Shown here one piece after another: positions 9,566 to 18,942 of a stretch of DNA of 64,000 nucleotides. The notes under the pieces were generated by a model that had not been told where the DNA came from, did no database searches, and saw only the letters and a list, made by a program, of their open reading frames with translations. Made by a program: the position numbers and the translations under genes. The first letter of the stretch is position 1. Each line of letters starts with the position of its first letter. This DNA is from JAUSIF01 sp963711595 (GTDB taxonomy: Bacteria > Pseudomonadota > Alphaproteobacteria > Rhizobiales > Xanthobacteraceae), in NCBI GenBank assembly GCA_963711595.1, contig CAVQER010000007.1:558001-622000 (forward strand). The letters run 5' to 3'.

Positions 9566-10879
9566 ATGGTTCGGCCCGCCGCGCCGCGTTTGCTACTCGC
9601 CGCCGCGATTTGCGCGGGGGCGTTCGCTGCGACCACAACGCCAGCGTCGGCCCAGTGGCCCTTTTTCATGCCGCGCGACCCTTACCCTCGCGATCCATAT
9701 TATCGACAGCGGTATCGTCCGCCACCGCCGCCTTCGCCGTTCTACGGGTTTCCGCGCGAGCCGCAGCGGCAGATCGAAGCCGCGCCGGCTCCAGTCGCGG
9801 AGGAACCGAGCGGCACAATTTACGGCTCGACAGAAGCAGCGGACAAGAACCGTACCTCGCAGGCAAGCCACTATGTGCTTGTTGTCGGCGACTCGCTCGC
9901 CGACCAACTCGCGCAAGGCCTCGCAGATGCGTTCGTGGCAGAGCGCCCCGAAGTCGCGATCGTCAAGAAGACACGCGGCAGCAGCGGTCTCGTCCGAGCC
10001 GATTTCTACGACTGGCCCGCGCAACTGCCAGGCCTGCTCGAGGCGGAGAAGCCCAGTGCGATCGCGGTCCTTCTCGGCACCAACGACCGGCAGGTGCTGC
10101 GCGACGACAAGGGCGTGTATGAAATCCGCTCCGATCGCTGGCGCGAGCTCTACGTGCTCCGCATCGAAGCGTTCGTGAACGAGCTGAAGAAGAAGGGCGT
10201 GCCGGTGTTCCTCGTCGGGTTGCCGTCGATGCGCATTCCACGCCTGTCGGCGGATCTGCAGTACATCAACGAGATCCTGCGCGAGCAGGCGCAGCGCCTC
10301 GGCGTCTACTACGTCGACATCTGGGACGGCTTCGTCGGGGAAAACGACGAATTCGCGATGTTCGGGCCGGCGCTCGACGGTCAGCGCCGCCGGCTGCGCG
10401 TCGACGATGGTGTGCACTTCACACGCGCCGGCGCGCGCAAGGTCGCGCACTATGTGGAACGGGATCTGATCCGCCTGTTCGATCAGGGGCCGCGCGGGCC
10501 GTTGATCCCACAGGAAGCGCCCGAGGCCGCCCCTGCACCCTCCGGCCGGCCGGTAGCCGGACCCGTGGTGCCGCTCACGCAGCCCGCCGGACCGGTCGGA
10601 CAGCTTCTGGGGGCTGGAGCACCAACGCAATCGACGAATGACGGGATTGCGTCGCGCGTGCTCATCGAAGGGAGACCGGTCGAACCGGTTTCCGGCCGCG
10701 CCGACGACTTCCGCTGGCCACGGGCCGGAAATGGGGCGACGCCGCAGGCGTCCGGCGCAGCCGATCCCTCGACCACGAATTCGGCGCCTGCAAAAGCCGC
10801 AGCGCCCATGCCGAACGTAATCACCCCGTCGGGGACGGGAGCGCGGATTCTCGCTCCGGAAGCGACTCGTACGCGCTAA
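9566..10879 (+). CDS. Secreted SGNH/GDSL-type hydrolase (DUF459)
   Basis: 437 residues. The N-terminus is a signal peptide ending PASAQ, followed by a proline-rich stretch. The SGNH core runs from about residue 108 to 315: block I VVGDSLADQL with the nucleophile serine, block III-like LLGTNDRQ, and the C-terminal catalytic pair in DGVHFTRAGARK. The last 120 residues are Ala/Pro-rich and probably disordered. The DUF459 family is periplasmic and its substrate is unknown; an O-acyl esterase acting on wall or exopolysaccharide fits the neighbouring envelope genes but is inference. It converges on gltD with a single base between the stops. Confidence 0.85.
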   Translation: MVRPAAPRLLLAAAICAGAFAATTTPASAQWPFFMPRDPYPRDPYYRQRYRPPPPPSPFYGFPREPQRQIEAAPAPVAEEPSGTIYGSTEAADKNRTSQASHYVLVVGDSLADQLAQGLADAFVAERPEVAIVKKTRGSSGLVRADFYDWPAQLPGLLEAEKPSAIAVLLGTNDRQVLRDDKGVYEIRSDRWRELYVLRIEAFVNELKKKGVPVFLVGLPSMRIPRLSADLQYINEILREQAQRLGVYYVDIWDGFVGENDEFAMFGPALDGQRRRLRVDDGVHFTRAGARKVAHYVERDLIRLFDQGPRGPLIPQEAPEAAPAPSGRPVAGPVVPLTQPAGPVGQLLGAGAPTQSTNDGIASRVLIEGRPVEPVSGRADDFRWPRAGNGATPQASGAADPSTTNSAPAKAAAPMPNVITPSGTGARILAPEATRTR

Positions 10880-10880
10880 C

Positions 10881-12299
10881 TCAGCGCGGAAGCGTCGTCG
10901 AACCCATCAGGAATTCATCGACGGAACGCGCGGCCTGCCGGCCTTCACGGATCGCCCAAACGACGAGCGATTGGCCGCGGCGCATATCGCCGGCGGCAAA
11001 CACCTTGGGAACGGACGTCTGGTACTTCAGCGTATTGGCCTCGACGTTGCCGCGCGCGTCAAGTTTCATTCCGAGCTTCGTGATCATGCCGTCGTGGACC
11101 GGTGATACGAAACCCATCGCCAGCAGGACGAGGTCCGCCTTGATCTCGAACTCGGTTCCCGACACCGGCTTAAACTTCTCGTCCGCACGCGCGCAGTGCA
11201 GCTTCTGAACGTGACCGTTCTCGCCCTCGAACTTGGTGGTCAGCACCGCGAAATCGCGCTCGGCGCCTTCCTCATGGCTAGATGAAGTTCGCAGCTTCAA
11301 GGGCCAGTTCGGCCAGGTCAGGTCCTTGTTCTCGTGCTCCGGCGGCTGCGGCATGATCTCGAAGTTCGTCACCGAAAGCGCGCCTTGGCGAAATGAAGTG
11401 CCGATGCAGTCGGACCCGGTGTCGCCGCCGCCGATCACCACGACGTGCTTCCCGCCGGCGAGTATCGGTTTTGTGTCGTCCTGCGGCTCGTTGGAGACGC
11501 GCCGATTTTGCTGCCCCAAGAAATCCATCGCGAAATGGATGCCTTCAAGTTCGCGGCCGGGAATGGGTAGATCGCGCGGCTTTTCCGCGCCTCCCGTGAG
11601 TACGACGGCCTCGTGATCCTTGACGATCTTCTGGATGTCCGCGTTCTCGCCGACATGGGCACCATAGTGAAACATCACTCCTTCGGCGGCCATCTGCTCA
11701 ATGCGCCGGTCGACGTGATGCTTCTCCATCTTGAAGTCGGGAATGCCGTAGCGGAGCAAGCCGCCGGCCTTGGCCCAGCGCTCATACACATGAACCTCAT
11801 GACCAACGCGGGCTAGTTGCTGCGCGCAGGCGAGGCCGGCCGGGCCGGAGCCGATGATCGCAACCTTCTTGCCGGTCTTTTCGCTCGGCGGCTCAGGGAC
11901 GACCCAGCCATTCTCCCACGCGCGATCGATGATCGCGCATTCGATGGTCTTGATCGTCACCGGCTCGTCGATGATGTTGAGAGTGCACGACGCTTCGCAG
12001 GGCGCCGGGCATATACGCCCGGTGAACTCGGGAAAATTGTTGGTCGAGTGGAGGTTCTTTATCGCCTCCTGCCAGTCGTCGCGATAGACGAGGTCGTTCC
12101 AGTCCGGGATCTGGTTGTTCACCGGGCAGCCGGTGTGACAATAGGGAATGCCGCAATCCATGCAGCGCGCGGCCTGGTCGCGCGTCTCCTTCTCCGAGAG
12201 CGGCTGCACAAACTCGCGATAATGGCGAACGCGCTCGGCGACCGGCTCGTAGTCCCGATCGTCGCGATCGATTTCGAGGAAGCCGGTGATCTTGCCCAT
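10881..12299 (-). CDS. gltD: Glutamate synthase (NADPH), small subunit
   Basis: 472 residues, the usual GltD length. It passes electrons from NADPH through FAD and Fe-S centres to the large subunit. Two cysteine clusters sit near the N-terminus (CMDCGIPYCHTGC and CPAPCEASC). The FAD Rossmann motif is GSGPAGLACAQQLAR and the NADPH motif is GGGDTGSDCIG. ATG 12299 (MGKITGFLEIDR) was chosen over an upstream GTG at 12311 because GltD proteins start at this point; it lies 4 bases after the gltB stop, so the two genes are co-transcribed and probably translationally coupled. Confidence 0.96.
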   Translation of the reverse strand: MGKITGFLEIDRDDRDYEPVAERVRHYREFVQPLSEKETRDQAARCMDCGIPYCHTGCPVNNQIPDWNDLVYRDDWQEAIKNLHSTNNFPEFTGRICPAPCEASCTLNIIDEPVTIKTIECAIIDRAWENGWVVPEPPSEKTGKKVAIIGSGPAGLACAQQLARVGHEVHVYERWAKAGGLLRYGIPDFKMEKHHVDRRIEQMAAEGVMFHYGAHVGENADIQKIVKDHEAVVLTGGAEKPRDLPIPGRELEGIHFAMDFLGQQNRRVSNEPQDDTKPILAGGKHVVVIGGGDTGSDCIGTSFRQGALSVTNFEIMPQPPEHENKDLTWPNWPLKLRTSSSHEEGAERDFAVLTTKFEGENGHVQKLHCARADEKFKPVSGTEFEIKADLVLLAMGFVSPVHDGMITKLGMKLDARGNVEANTLKYQTSVPKVFAAGDMRRGQSLVVWAIREGRQAARSVDEFLMGSTTLPR

Positions 12300-12303
12300 G
12301 TGA

Positions 12304-15300
12304 TCAGGCACCGGCGGCGGCGAGCCGCGGCTTTTCCGCTTCTTCTTGCGCCTTCAGCTCGGCCAGCGCGCGCCGGTACTCGACCGGCATCACCTTGCGG
12401 AACTTCGGAAGATATTCGTTCCAGCTCGCCAGAATTTCGGCCGCGCGCTTGGACCCAGTGTAGCGCGCATGATTGGAGATGAGATAACGCAGCCGCTCCG
12501 CGTCGAAGCGCGTCAGATCCGCCATGACGTCGACCCGGCCGGATGTCTCGAGATCGCCGGCGTGGCCGAAGAAGCGCGCGTTAATTTCCTCTTCCTCGGG
12601 GACCGGCTCTAGCTCGACCATCGCCATGTTGCAGAGTTTCTCGAAATCGCCCTGCTCGTCGAGAACGTAGGCCACGCCGCCCGACATTCCGGCCGCGAAA
12701 TTGCGCCCGGTCCTGCCGAGCACAACAACGACGCCGCCCGTCATGTACTCGCAGCAATGGTCGCCGGCGCCTTCGATCACGGCGATTGCACCCGAGTTGC
12801 GCACGGCGAAGCGCTCGCCGGCGATGCCGCGGAAATAGCACTGGCCCTCGATCGCTCCGTACAGGACGGTATTGCCGATCACGATCGATTCCTCAGGGAC
12901 GATGCCGGATTGGCGCGGCGGATAAATCACGATGCGTCCGCCGGACAGGCCTTTGCCGACGTAGTCGTTGGCTTCGCCCTCCAGCTCAAGCGTGACGCCG
13001 CGTGCGAGCCAGGCGCCAAAGCTTTGTCCCGCTGTGCCAGTGAGCTTCACCTGCACCGTGTCGTCGGGCAGCCCCTCATGACCGTAAATCTTGGCGATCG
13101 CGCCCGAAAGCATCGCGCCGACGGTGCGGTCCGTGTTCTGCACCTTGCTCTCGATTTTCACTGGTGCGCCGCGGTCGATAGCGGCGCGGGCCTCGGCGAT
13201 CAGCTTGCGGTCGAGGATGTCGTGAATCTTGTGATCCTGCGGCTCGCAGCGGAAGATGTTCACGCCCTCGGGCGCATCCGGCTTCAGGAAAAGACGCGAG
13301 AAATCGAGGCCCTTGGCCTTCCAGTGGTCGACCACGCGCGTGCGGTCGAGCATCTGCATTTGCCCGATCATCTCGTTGAAGGTGCGGTAGCCGAGCTGGG
13401 CCATGATTTCCCGCACCTCTTCGGCGACGAAGAAGAAATAGTTCACGACGTGTTCGGGCGTTCCCTTGAAACGCTTGCGCAGCACCGGGTCCTGGGTGGC
13501 GACGCCGACCGGGCAGGTGTTGAGATGGCACTTGCGCATCATGATGCAGCCCGCCGCAATCAGCGGGGCGGTCGAGAATCCGAACTCGTCCGCGCCGAGC
13601 ATCGCGCCGATAATGACGTCACGACCGGTGCGGACGCCACCATCGACCTGCACGGAAATGCGGCCGCGCAGGCGGTTCATCACGAGAATCTGGTGCGTCT
13701 CGGCAAGCCCGATTTCCCAGGGAGAACCGGCATGCTTGATCGAAGTCAGGGGCGAGGCGCCGGTGCCGCCTTCAAAGCCCGCGATCGTCACGTGATCGGC
13801 TCGCGCCTTGGAAACGCCGGCAGCCACGGTGCCGACGCCGACTTCGGACACGAGTTTCACCGACACCCAGCCGTCCGGGTTCACGTTCTTCAGGTCGAAG
13901 ATGAGCTGGGCGAGGTCCTCGATCGAATAGATGTCGTGGTGCGGGGGCGGGGAGATGAGCCCGACACCCGGCGTCGAATGGCGCACCTTGGCGATGATCT
14001 TGTCGACCTTGTGCCCGGGCAATTGCCCGCCTTCGCCTGGCTTCGCGCCTTGCGCCATCTTGATCTGCATCATGTCCGAGTTGACGAGATACTCGGTCGT
14101 GACGCCGAAGCGGCCCGAGGCGACCTGCTTGATCGCCGAACGCATGCTGTCGCCGTTCGGAAGCGGCTTGAAGCGATCGGATTCCTCACCGCCTTCGCCG
14201 GTGTTCGACTTGCCGCCGATGCGGTTCATCGCGATCGCGAGCGTCGTGTGCGCCTCGCGCGAGATCGATCCGAACGACATCGCGCCGGTCGAGAAGCGGC
14301 GCACGATATTCTTCGCCGGCTCCACTTCATCCAGCGAGATCGGCCTGCGGCCGTCGTCCTCGGCGCCCTTGATGCGGAACAGGCCGCGGATCGTGTAGAG
14401 CCGTTCGGTCTGCTCGTTGATGTGATTCGCGAACGCGCGGTACTTGTCCGGCATGTTGCCGCGCACCGCATGCTGCAGATTCGCGACTGTCTCCGGATTC
14501 CAGACGTGCTCCTCGCCGCGAAGACGGAAGGCATATTCGCCCCCGACGTCCAAGGCGTCGCGGTAAATCGGAGCGTCGCCGAAAGCAGTGCGGTGGCGGC
14601 GTACGGCTTCCTCGCCGATCTCGTCGAGGCCGACGCCTTCGATGCGTGTCGCCGTGCCGGCGAAGAAGCGGCTCACGAACTCCGACGAGAGGCCGACCGC
14701 GTCGAATATCTGCGCGCCGCAATAGGACTGGTAGGTGGAGATGCCCATCTTGGACATCACCTTGAGCAATCCCTTGTCGATCGCCTTGATGTAATGCTTC
14801 ACGATCTCCTGCTCGGAGAGCTTCTTCGGCAGCTCATCCTGGATCGCGAGCAAGGTCTCGAAGGCGAGATACGGGTTGATTGCTTCCGCGCCGTAGCCCG
14901 CGAGGCAACAGAAATGATGCACTTCGCGCGGCTCGCCGGACTCGACGACGATGCCGACGGAGGTGCGCAGGCCCTTGCGGATCAGGTGGTGATGCACGCC
15001 GGCAGTCGCGAGCAGGGCAGGAATCGGAACGCGATCCGGTCCGACGCGGCGGTCCGAAAGGATGATGATGTTGATGTCGTCGTTGACCGCCTGCTCGGCT
15101 TCCGCACACAGACGGTCGAGTGCGGTGCGCATGCCGGCCGCGCCGTCCTCGGCGGGGTAGGTCGTGTCGAGCGTGCGCGCGTCGAAGCCGGCACCCTTCA
15201 CCTTTGAAATCGAGCGAATCTTCTCGAGGTCCTCGTTCGTGAGGATCGGCTGACGGACCTCGAGGCGCTTCCGCTTGGAGGCGCCCTTATGGTCGAACAG

Positions 15301-17031
15301 GTTCGGTCGTGGTCCGATGAACGAGACAAGGCTCATCACGAGCTCTTCGCGGATCGGATCGATCGGCGGATTCGTTACCTGCGCGAAATTCTGCTTGAAG
15401 TACGTGTAGAGGAGCTTCGGCCTGTCTGAGAGCGCCGAGATGGGCGTATCGTTGCCCATGGAGCCGACGGCTTCCTCGCCGACCGACGCCATCGGGGTCA
15501 TCAGGAACTTCAGATCTTCCTGCGTGTAACCGAACGCCTGCTGGCGATCGAGGAGTGCGAGGTTGGAAAGCTGCGCCTGCGCCGGCACCTCCTTCAGGTC
15601 CTCGAGGAACATCTGCGTACGCTTCAGCCAGTCCTTGTAGGGATGCAGCTGCGCGAGGGTGCGCTTCAGTTCTTCGTCGGAGACGATGCGGCCTTCCTCG
15701 AGGTCGACGAGGAACATCTTGCCCGGCTGCAGGCGCCACTTTTGGACAATCTTCTCCTCCGGGATCGGCAGCACGCCCGCTTCCGACGCCATCACAACGC
15801 GGTCGTCCGAGGTCACGAGCCAGCGCGCCGGGCGCAAGCCGTTGCGGTCCAGGGTCGCGCCGATCTGGCGGCCGTCGGTAAAGGCTATCGCGGCGGGGCC
15901 ATCCCACGGCTCCATCAGCGCCGCGTGATACTCGTAAAAAGCGCGGCGCTCTTCGTCCATGAGCGGGTTGCCCGCCCAGGCTTCCGGGATCAGCATCATC
16001 ACCGCGTGTGCCATCGAGTAGCCGCCCTGCACGAGAAACTCGAGGGCGTTGTCGAAGCAGGCGGTATCGGATTGGCCTTCGTAGGAAATCGGCCAGAGCT
16101 TCTGGATGTCGTCGCCGAACAGCGGTGACGACACGGACGCCTGCCGCGAGGCCATCCAGTTGTTGTTGCCTCGCAGCGTGTTGATCTCGCCGTTGTGACA
16201 GATCATCCGGTAGGGGTGCGCAAGCGGCCAGCTCGGGAACGTGTTCGTGGAGAAGCGCTGGTGCACGAGCGCGAGCGCCGACTCGAAGTCTGGCTCATGC
16301 AGGTCCGGATAATAGGTGCCGAGTTGGTCGGCGAGGAACATGCCCTTGTAGACGGCCGTCCGACAGGACAGCGAGACAGGGTAGTAGCCGGCGAGGTTGC
16401 GCTCGCGCTGCTGGTAAATGCGACCTGAGATCTTCTTGCGCAAAATGTAGAGCCGGCGCTCGAAGTCATCATCGGTCTTGTTGTCCGCGCTGCGGCCGAC
16501 GAACACCTGCATGTGGTGCGGCTCGGTCGGCTTCACCGACCAGCCGAGCGTCGAGTTGTCGGTCGGCACTTCGCGCCAGCCGAGAAGCGTCATGCCTTCC
16601 TGTGCGACTTCTTCGGCGTAGACCTTCTGTATGACGCCGCGCCATTCCGGATCGCGCGGCATGAAGAGATACCCGACCGCGTATCCGCCGGGTGCCGGCA
16701 GTTCGAAGCCGAGCTCGCGCGCCTTCCTGACGAAGAACTTGTGCGGGATTTGAACGAGAATTCCGGCGCCATCGCCGGCGCGCGGATCCGCGCCGACGGC
16801 GCCGCGGTGTTCCAAGTTCAAAAGAATCGTCAGACCGTCTTCGACGATCTGGTGCGACTTGCGGCCTTTGATGTCGGCGACGAAGCCTACGCCGCACGAG
16901 TTGTGTTCGAGGGACGGATCGTAGAGACCGCGCGCTTCGGGCAGACCATGCGCGACGCCGGACACAATGGTGTCGTCGGGCTGGCTCGCGCCGCCCGGCC
17001 TACTCACCGTCGTCCGTTTCGTCGTCGTCAT
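12304..17031 (-). CDS. gltB: Glutamate synthase (NADPH), large subunit
   Basis: 1575 residues. It makes two glutamates from glutamine and 2-oxoglutarate. The class II amidotransferase nucleophile is Cys46 (LEHNSC-GVGF), exposed after removal of a 45-residue propeptide. The glutaminase domain is followed by the central and FMN-binding synthase domains, with the 3Fe-4S ligands in CIMMRKCHLNTCPVGVATQD. The C-terminal beta-helix domain is GXGXG-rich (about 1330-1520). ATG 17031 is preferred over TTG 17046. Several long frames on the opposite strand within this gene are shadows. Regulation probably acts at the promoter region near 17.25-17.31 kb. Confidence 0.97.
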   Translation of the reverse strand: MTTTKRTTVSRPGGASQPDDTIVSGVAHGLPEARGLYDPSLEHNSCGVGFVADIKGRKSHQIVEDGLTILLNLEHRGAVGADPRAGDGAGILVQIPHKFFVRKARELGFELPAPGGYAVGYLFMPRDPEWRGVIQKVYAEEVAQEGMTLLGWREVPTDNSTLGWSVKPTEPHHMQVFVGRSADNKTDDDFERRLYILRKKISGRIYQQRERNLAGYYPVSLSCRTAVYKGMFLADQLGTYYPDLHEPDFESALALVHQRFSTNTFPSWPLAHPYRMICHNGEINTLRGNNNWMASRQASVSSPLFGDDIQKLWPISYEGQSDTACFDNALEFLVQGGYSMAHAVMMLIPEAWAGNPLMDEERRAFYEYHAALMEPWDGPAAIAFTDGRQIGATLDRNGLRPARWLVTSDDRVVMASEAGVLPIPEEKIVQKWRLQPGKMFLVDLEEGRIVSDEELKRTLAQLHPYKDWLKRTQMFLEDLKEVPAQAQLSNLALLDRQQAFGYTQEDLKFLMTPMASVGEEAVGSMGNDTPISALSDRPKLLYTYFKQNFAQVTNPPIDPIREELVMSLVSFIGPRPNLFDHKGASKRKRLEVRQPILTNEDLEKIRSISKVKGAGFDARTLDTTYPAEDGAAGMRTALDRLCAEAEQAVNDDINIIILSDRRVGPDRVPIPALLATAGVHHHLIRKGLRTSVGIVVESGEPREVHHFCCLAGYGAEAINPYLAFETLLAIQDELPKKLSEQEIVKHYIKAIDKGLLKVMSKMGISTYQSYCGAQIFDAVGLSSEFVSRFFAGTATRIEGVGLDEIGEEAVRRHRTAFGDAPIYRDALDVGGEYAFRLRGEEHVWNPETVANLQHAVRGNMPDKYRAFANHINEQTERLYTIRGLFRIKGAEDDGRRPISLDEVEPAKNIVRRFSTGAMSFGSISREAHTTLAIAMNRIGGKSNTGEGGEESDRFKPLPNGDSMRSAIKQVASGRFGVTTEYLVNSDMMQIKMAQGAKPGEGGQLPGHKVDKIIAKVRHSTPGVGLISPPPHHDIYSIEDLAQLIFDLKNVNPDGWVSVKLVSEVGVGTVAAGVSKARADHVTIAGFEGGTGASPLTSIKHAGSPWEIGLAETHQILVMNRLRGRISVQVDGGVRTGRDVIIGAMLGADEFGFSTAPLIAAGCIMMRKCHLNTCPVGVATQDPVLRKRFKGTPEHVVNYFFFVAEEVREIMAQLGYRTFNEMIGQMQMLDRTRVVDHWKAKGLDFSRLFLKPDAPEGVNIFRCEPQDHKIHDILDRKLIAEARAAIDRGAPVKIESKVQNTDRTVGAMLSGAIAKIYGHEGLPDDTVQVKLTGTAGQSFGAWLARGVTLELEGEANDYVGKGLSGGRIVIYPPRQSGIVPEESIVIGNTVLYGAIEGQCYFRGIAGERFAVRNSGAIAVIEGAGDHCCEYMTGGVVVVLGRTGRNFAAGMSGGVAYVLDEQGDFEKLCNMAMVELEPVPEEEEINARFFGHAGDLETSGRVDVMADLTRFDAERLRYLISNHARYTGSKRAAEILASWNEYLPKFRKVMPVEYRRALAELKAQEEAEKPRLAAAGA

Positions 17032-17252
17032 CTGCGCCCCACTCAACTCCGGTCTTCGTCGTCGCGTTCTTCCCCGTCAGGCCCGCCACCCGACGGTCCA
17101 CAATTGCTCCTGCATTCCTGCTTCGGATGGACGAGTTCTGCCCAGTCGCCGCTTCGGCTCGTCGTCCAGTCAGTCAGCGCCGCCGCGTGCTCGCGCTCGC
17201 ATGCCACGCCTTGCGGCGATCATTTTTACTCCGGCGCGCCGTCCGCCTAATG

Positions 17253-17269
17253 GGACAGTATCACTGTCC
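17253..17269. promoter_or_regulatory. Perfect inverted repeat, operator candidate
   Basis: GGACAGT-ATC-ACTGTCC, two 7-base arms around a 3-base centre. It sits just downstream of the candidate gltB promoter, at roughly +4 to +20, where a bound repressor would block initiation. I cannot assign it to a known regulator family. Confidence 0.45.
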
Positions 17270-17279
17270 TATCCTCGGT

Positions 17280-17307
17280 AATATACATTTTTCCGTCCCC
17301 CTTACAA
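17280..17307 (-). promoter_or_regulatory. Candidate sigma70-type promoter directed toward gltB
   Basis: On the minus strand a TTGTAA box (17307-17302) and a TATATT box (17285-17280) are separated by 16 bases. Transcription would start near 17273, giving a leader of about 240 bases before gltB. The spacing and hexamers fit a housekeeping promoter, but such matches also occur by chance in AT-richer patches. Confidence 0.4.
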
Positions 17308-17471
17308 GCTTCCGGGTCCAATCCTTGCGAGCAAGGGACACTCTACGAAACAAAGTATGGCTTGGCCCGGTAGTGCGCAACGCCGGTAAGAACGCTCGAG
17401 CGGTCGCATGGGTGCCGCATTCAGGTGCGGGAGTGGCGAAAGGGGACGGCTGGATGGAACGGGGAGCAGCA

Positions 17472-18323
17472 ATGTCTCGGGTCAATCTTCGCTGGGCAGC
17501 GTTTGGGGCGGCCTCCGCGCTCACGCTGTTTTTGCCGGCGTCCGCCGGCGCGCAATACTATCCGCCGCAGCCGGTGTATCCCGCTTACCCCGCGCCTGGC
17601 TTCGGGTTAATGCCGCCGCACGAAGCGGACGCGCTGGTTCGTTCGCTCGGCCTCACACCGATCGCAGAACCCCGGGTGCATGGTCCAGTGATCCTGATCC
17701 ACGCGGTCGGACGGGAAGGCTCGCAAGTGCGCGTCACCGTGGACCGTCGCAACGGGAGGGTACGCCAGATCGTCAGGATCGGGCCGAGCATGCCGCAAGC
17801 CGCGACACTCCCACCGGGACCACAGTATGACAACGAAGCAGAAGAAATGATGCCGGTCCCGCCGCGTCCGGTGCCGAACGCGGGATACGCGCCGTATCCT
17901 CCGGCTCAGCCGGGGCCGCAGGTCATCACCCGCGACGGGATCCAGGCGCAAGGCCTGCCGCCGCTCGGTCCCGAGCCGCGTGTCGTAACGCGCGAACCAG
18001 AGATAACCGGCAGCGTACCTCGGGCAACAGCGCCGAGGGCGGTGGATCCCCTGGTCGGAGTGCCGCCGGAATTCCGGAATCGCGCAGCACGCGACCCGTC
18101 AGCGAAGGACGACCGGGTCGCCGCGCGGGCGCCCGAGGAAGCGGCTCCGCGCGTCACGCCGGTGCCGCGGCCGCGGCCGGCCGATGCTCCGACCATCGCG
18201 CGGCGGGAGCCCGCGCCGGCGCCGGCGCCGGCAAAACCCGAGGCCGCCAAACCGGCAGCGCCCGAGTCGGCCGCGAAGCCGGACCAACCGTCAGGCGGCG
18301 TTCCGGTCCAGGGTCTCGAGTAG
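17472..18323 (+). CDS. Secreted proline/alanine-rich protein with PepSY-like segment
   Basis: 283 residues from ATG 17472, placed 6 bases after GGGGAG. A signal peptide (AAFGAASALTLFLPASAGAQ) leads into a short fold at about 45-105 (ADALVRSLGLTPIAEPRVHG, then a run of strands ending RRNGRVRQIVRIG). This resembles one PepSY-like unit: helix, strands and a glycine turn. The remaining two thirds are Pro/Ala/Arg-rich and probably disordered, including the EITGSV motif seen in other exported proteins here. No enzyme signature. A role in envelope or periplasmic protein binding is only a guess. Confidence 0.7.
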   Translation: MSRVNLRWAAFGAASALTLFLPASAGAQYYPPQPVYPAYPAPGFGLMPPHEADALVRSLGLTPIAEPRVHGPVILIHAVGREGSQVRVTVDRRNGRVRQIVRIGPSMPQAATLPPGPQYDNEAEEMMPVPPRPVPNAGYAPYPPAQPGPQVITRDGIQAQGLPPLGPEPRVVTREPEITGSVPRATAPRAVDPLVGVPPEFRNRAARDPSAKDDRVAARAPEEAAPRVTPVPRPRPADAPTIARREPAPAPAPAKPEAAKPAAPESAAKPDQPSGGVPVQGLE

Positions 18324-18333
18324 TCATCCACCT

Positions 18334-18365
18334 AAAAAGAGAGCGCCCCGGTTTCCGGGGCGCTC
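18334..18365 (-). terminator. Rho-independent terminator of hsp20
   Basis: An 11-base stem (GAGCGCCCCGG at 18341-18351, CCGGGGCGCTC at 18355-18365) with a TTT loop. Read on the minus strand it is followed by TCTTTTTAGG, so it ends the leftward hsp20 transcript. The hairpin may also stop the rightward transcript of the gene ending at 18323. Confidence 0.85.
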
Positions 18366-18389
18366 CGTCTTGTCGAGTTGTTCGACCGG

Positions 18390-18848
18390 TCAGGCGGCCT
18401 TCGCCTTGGCCTCGAGAACCTTGCCTTTGCCGATCGGAATCTGGCGCGGCTTTTTCTCCTCCGGAATCTCGCGCACGAGATCCACGTGCAGGAGCCCGTT
18501 CTCGACTGCGGCGCCCTTGACCACGACGTGGTCCGCGAGCTGGAAGCGGCGCTCGAAGGTACGAGCGGCGATACCCTGATAGAGCACTTCGCCTTTCTGC
18601 TCGTTCTCCTGAGCCTGCTTTTCGCCGCGAATCGTCAACGCGTTTTCCTTCACCTCGATGTTCAACTCATTGTCGGTGAAGCCGGCGACCGCCACGGAAA
18701 TCCGGTAGGCGTTCTCGCCGGTGCGCTCGATGTTGTACGGCGGATAAGTCGGCGCTCCGTCCGGGCCCGCATAGGAATCGAGGAGCGAAAACAGCCGGTC
18801 GAAACCAACGGTCGACCGATAGAGGGGAGTCAGATCGAAAGTTCGCAT
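18390..18848 (-). CDS. Small heat-shock protein, Hsp20/IbpA family
   Basis: 152 residues. An alpha-crystallin domain spans about 36-130 (PPYNIERTGENAYRISVAVA through LLHVDLVREIP), with the usual N-terminal arm (MRTFDLTPLYRSTVGFDRLF) that identifies the rhizobial IbpA-like class. It acts as a holdase binding unfolded protein in the cytosol. ATG 18848 lies 6 bases after a perfect GGAGGA. The leader carries a ROSE-like RNA thermometer and a sigma32-type promoter, so expression is probably controlled by heat at both transcription and translation. A strong terminator follows. Confidence 0.95.
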   Translation of the reverse strand: MRTFDLTPLYRSTVGFDRLFSLLDSYAGPDGAPTYPPYNIERTGENAYRISVAVAGFTDNELNIEVKENALTIRGEKQAQENEQKGEVLYQGIAARTFERRFQLADHVVVKGAAVENGLLHVDLVREIPEEKKPRQIPIGKGKVLEAKAKAA

Positions 18849-18936
18849 GGCATATCCTCCTTTGAAGCGACATGCGTGGATGTCGGCCCGCCGAAGCCAG
18901 GCCGTCGTTCGTGCACAACCCGAGGGGGCTTGCGCG
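18849..18936 (-). promoter_or_regulatory. ROSE-like RNA thermometer in hsp20 5' leader
   Basis: The leader between the predicted start site and the hsp20 ATG is about 88 bases. It ends UCGCUUCAAAGGAGGAU, matching the ROSE hallmark: a U(U/C)GCU box (18870-18866) facing a strong Shine-Dalgarno sequence (18860-18855). CUUC can pair with GAGG across an AAAG loop. Upstream in the leader are further hairpins, for example GACAU-CCACGC-AUGUC. ROSE elements are established in rhizobial hsp20 leaders; the assignment here is by pattern and position. Confidence 0.72.
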
Positions 18937-18942
18937 ATTGCG

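Larger units (their letters stand above)
17032..17471. other. Divergent intergenic region between gltB and the 17.5 kb secreted-protein gene
   Basis: This 440-base gap has no convincing gene; the frame of the rightward gene is open through part of it but lacks a signal peptide or ribosome site until 17472. It holds a gltB-directed promoter candidate, a perfect 7+3+7 inverted repeat (17253-17269) and a second 6+2+6 inverted repeat (17323-17336). Base composition is locally less GC-rich around 17270-17310, as expected for a promoter. Confidence 0.6.

Noticed and set aside
12757..15207. Long open frame (about 816 codons) opposite gltB
   Set aside because: It is exactly antisense to the well-conserved gltB, has no ribosome site or family resemblance, and is typical of the shadow frames created by GC-rich codons.
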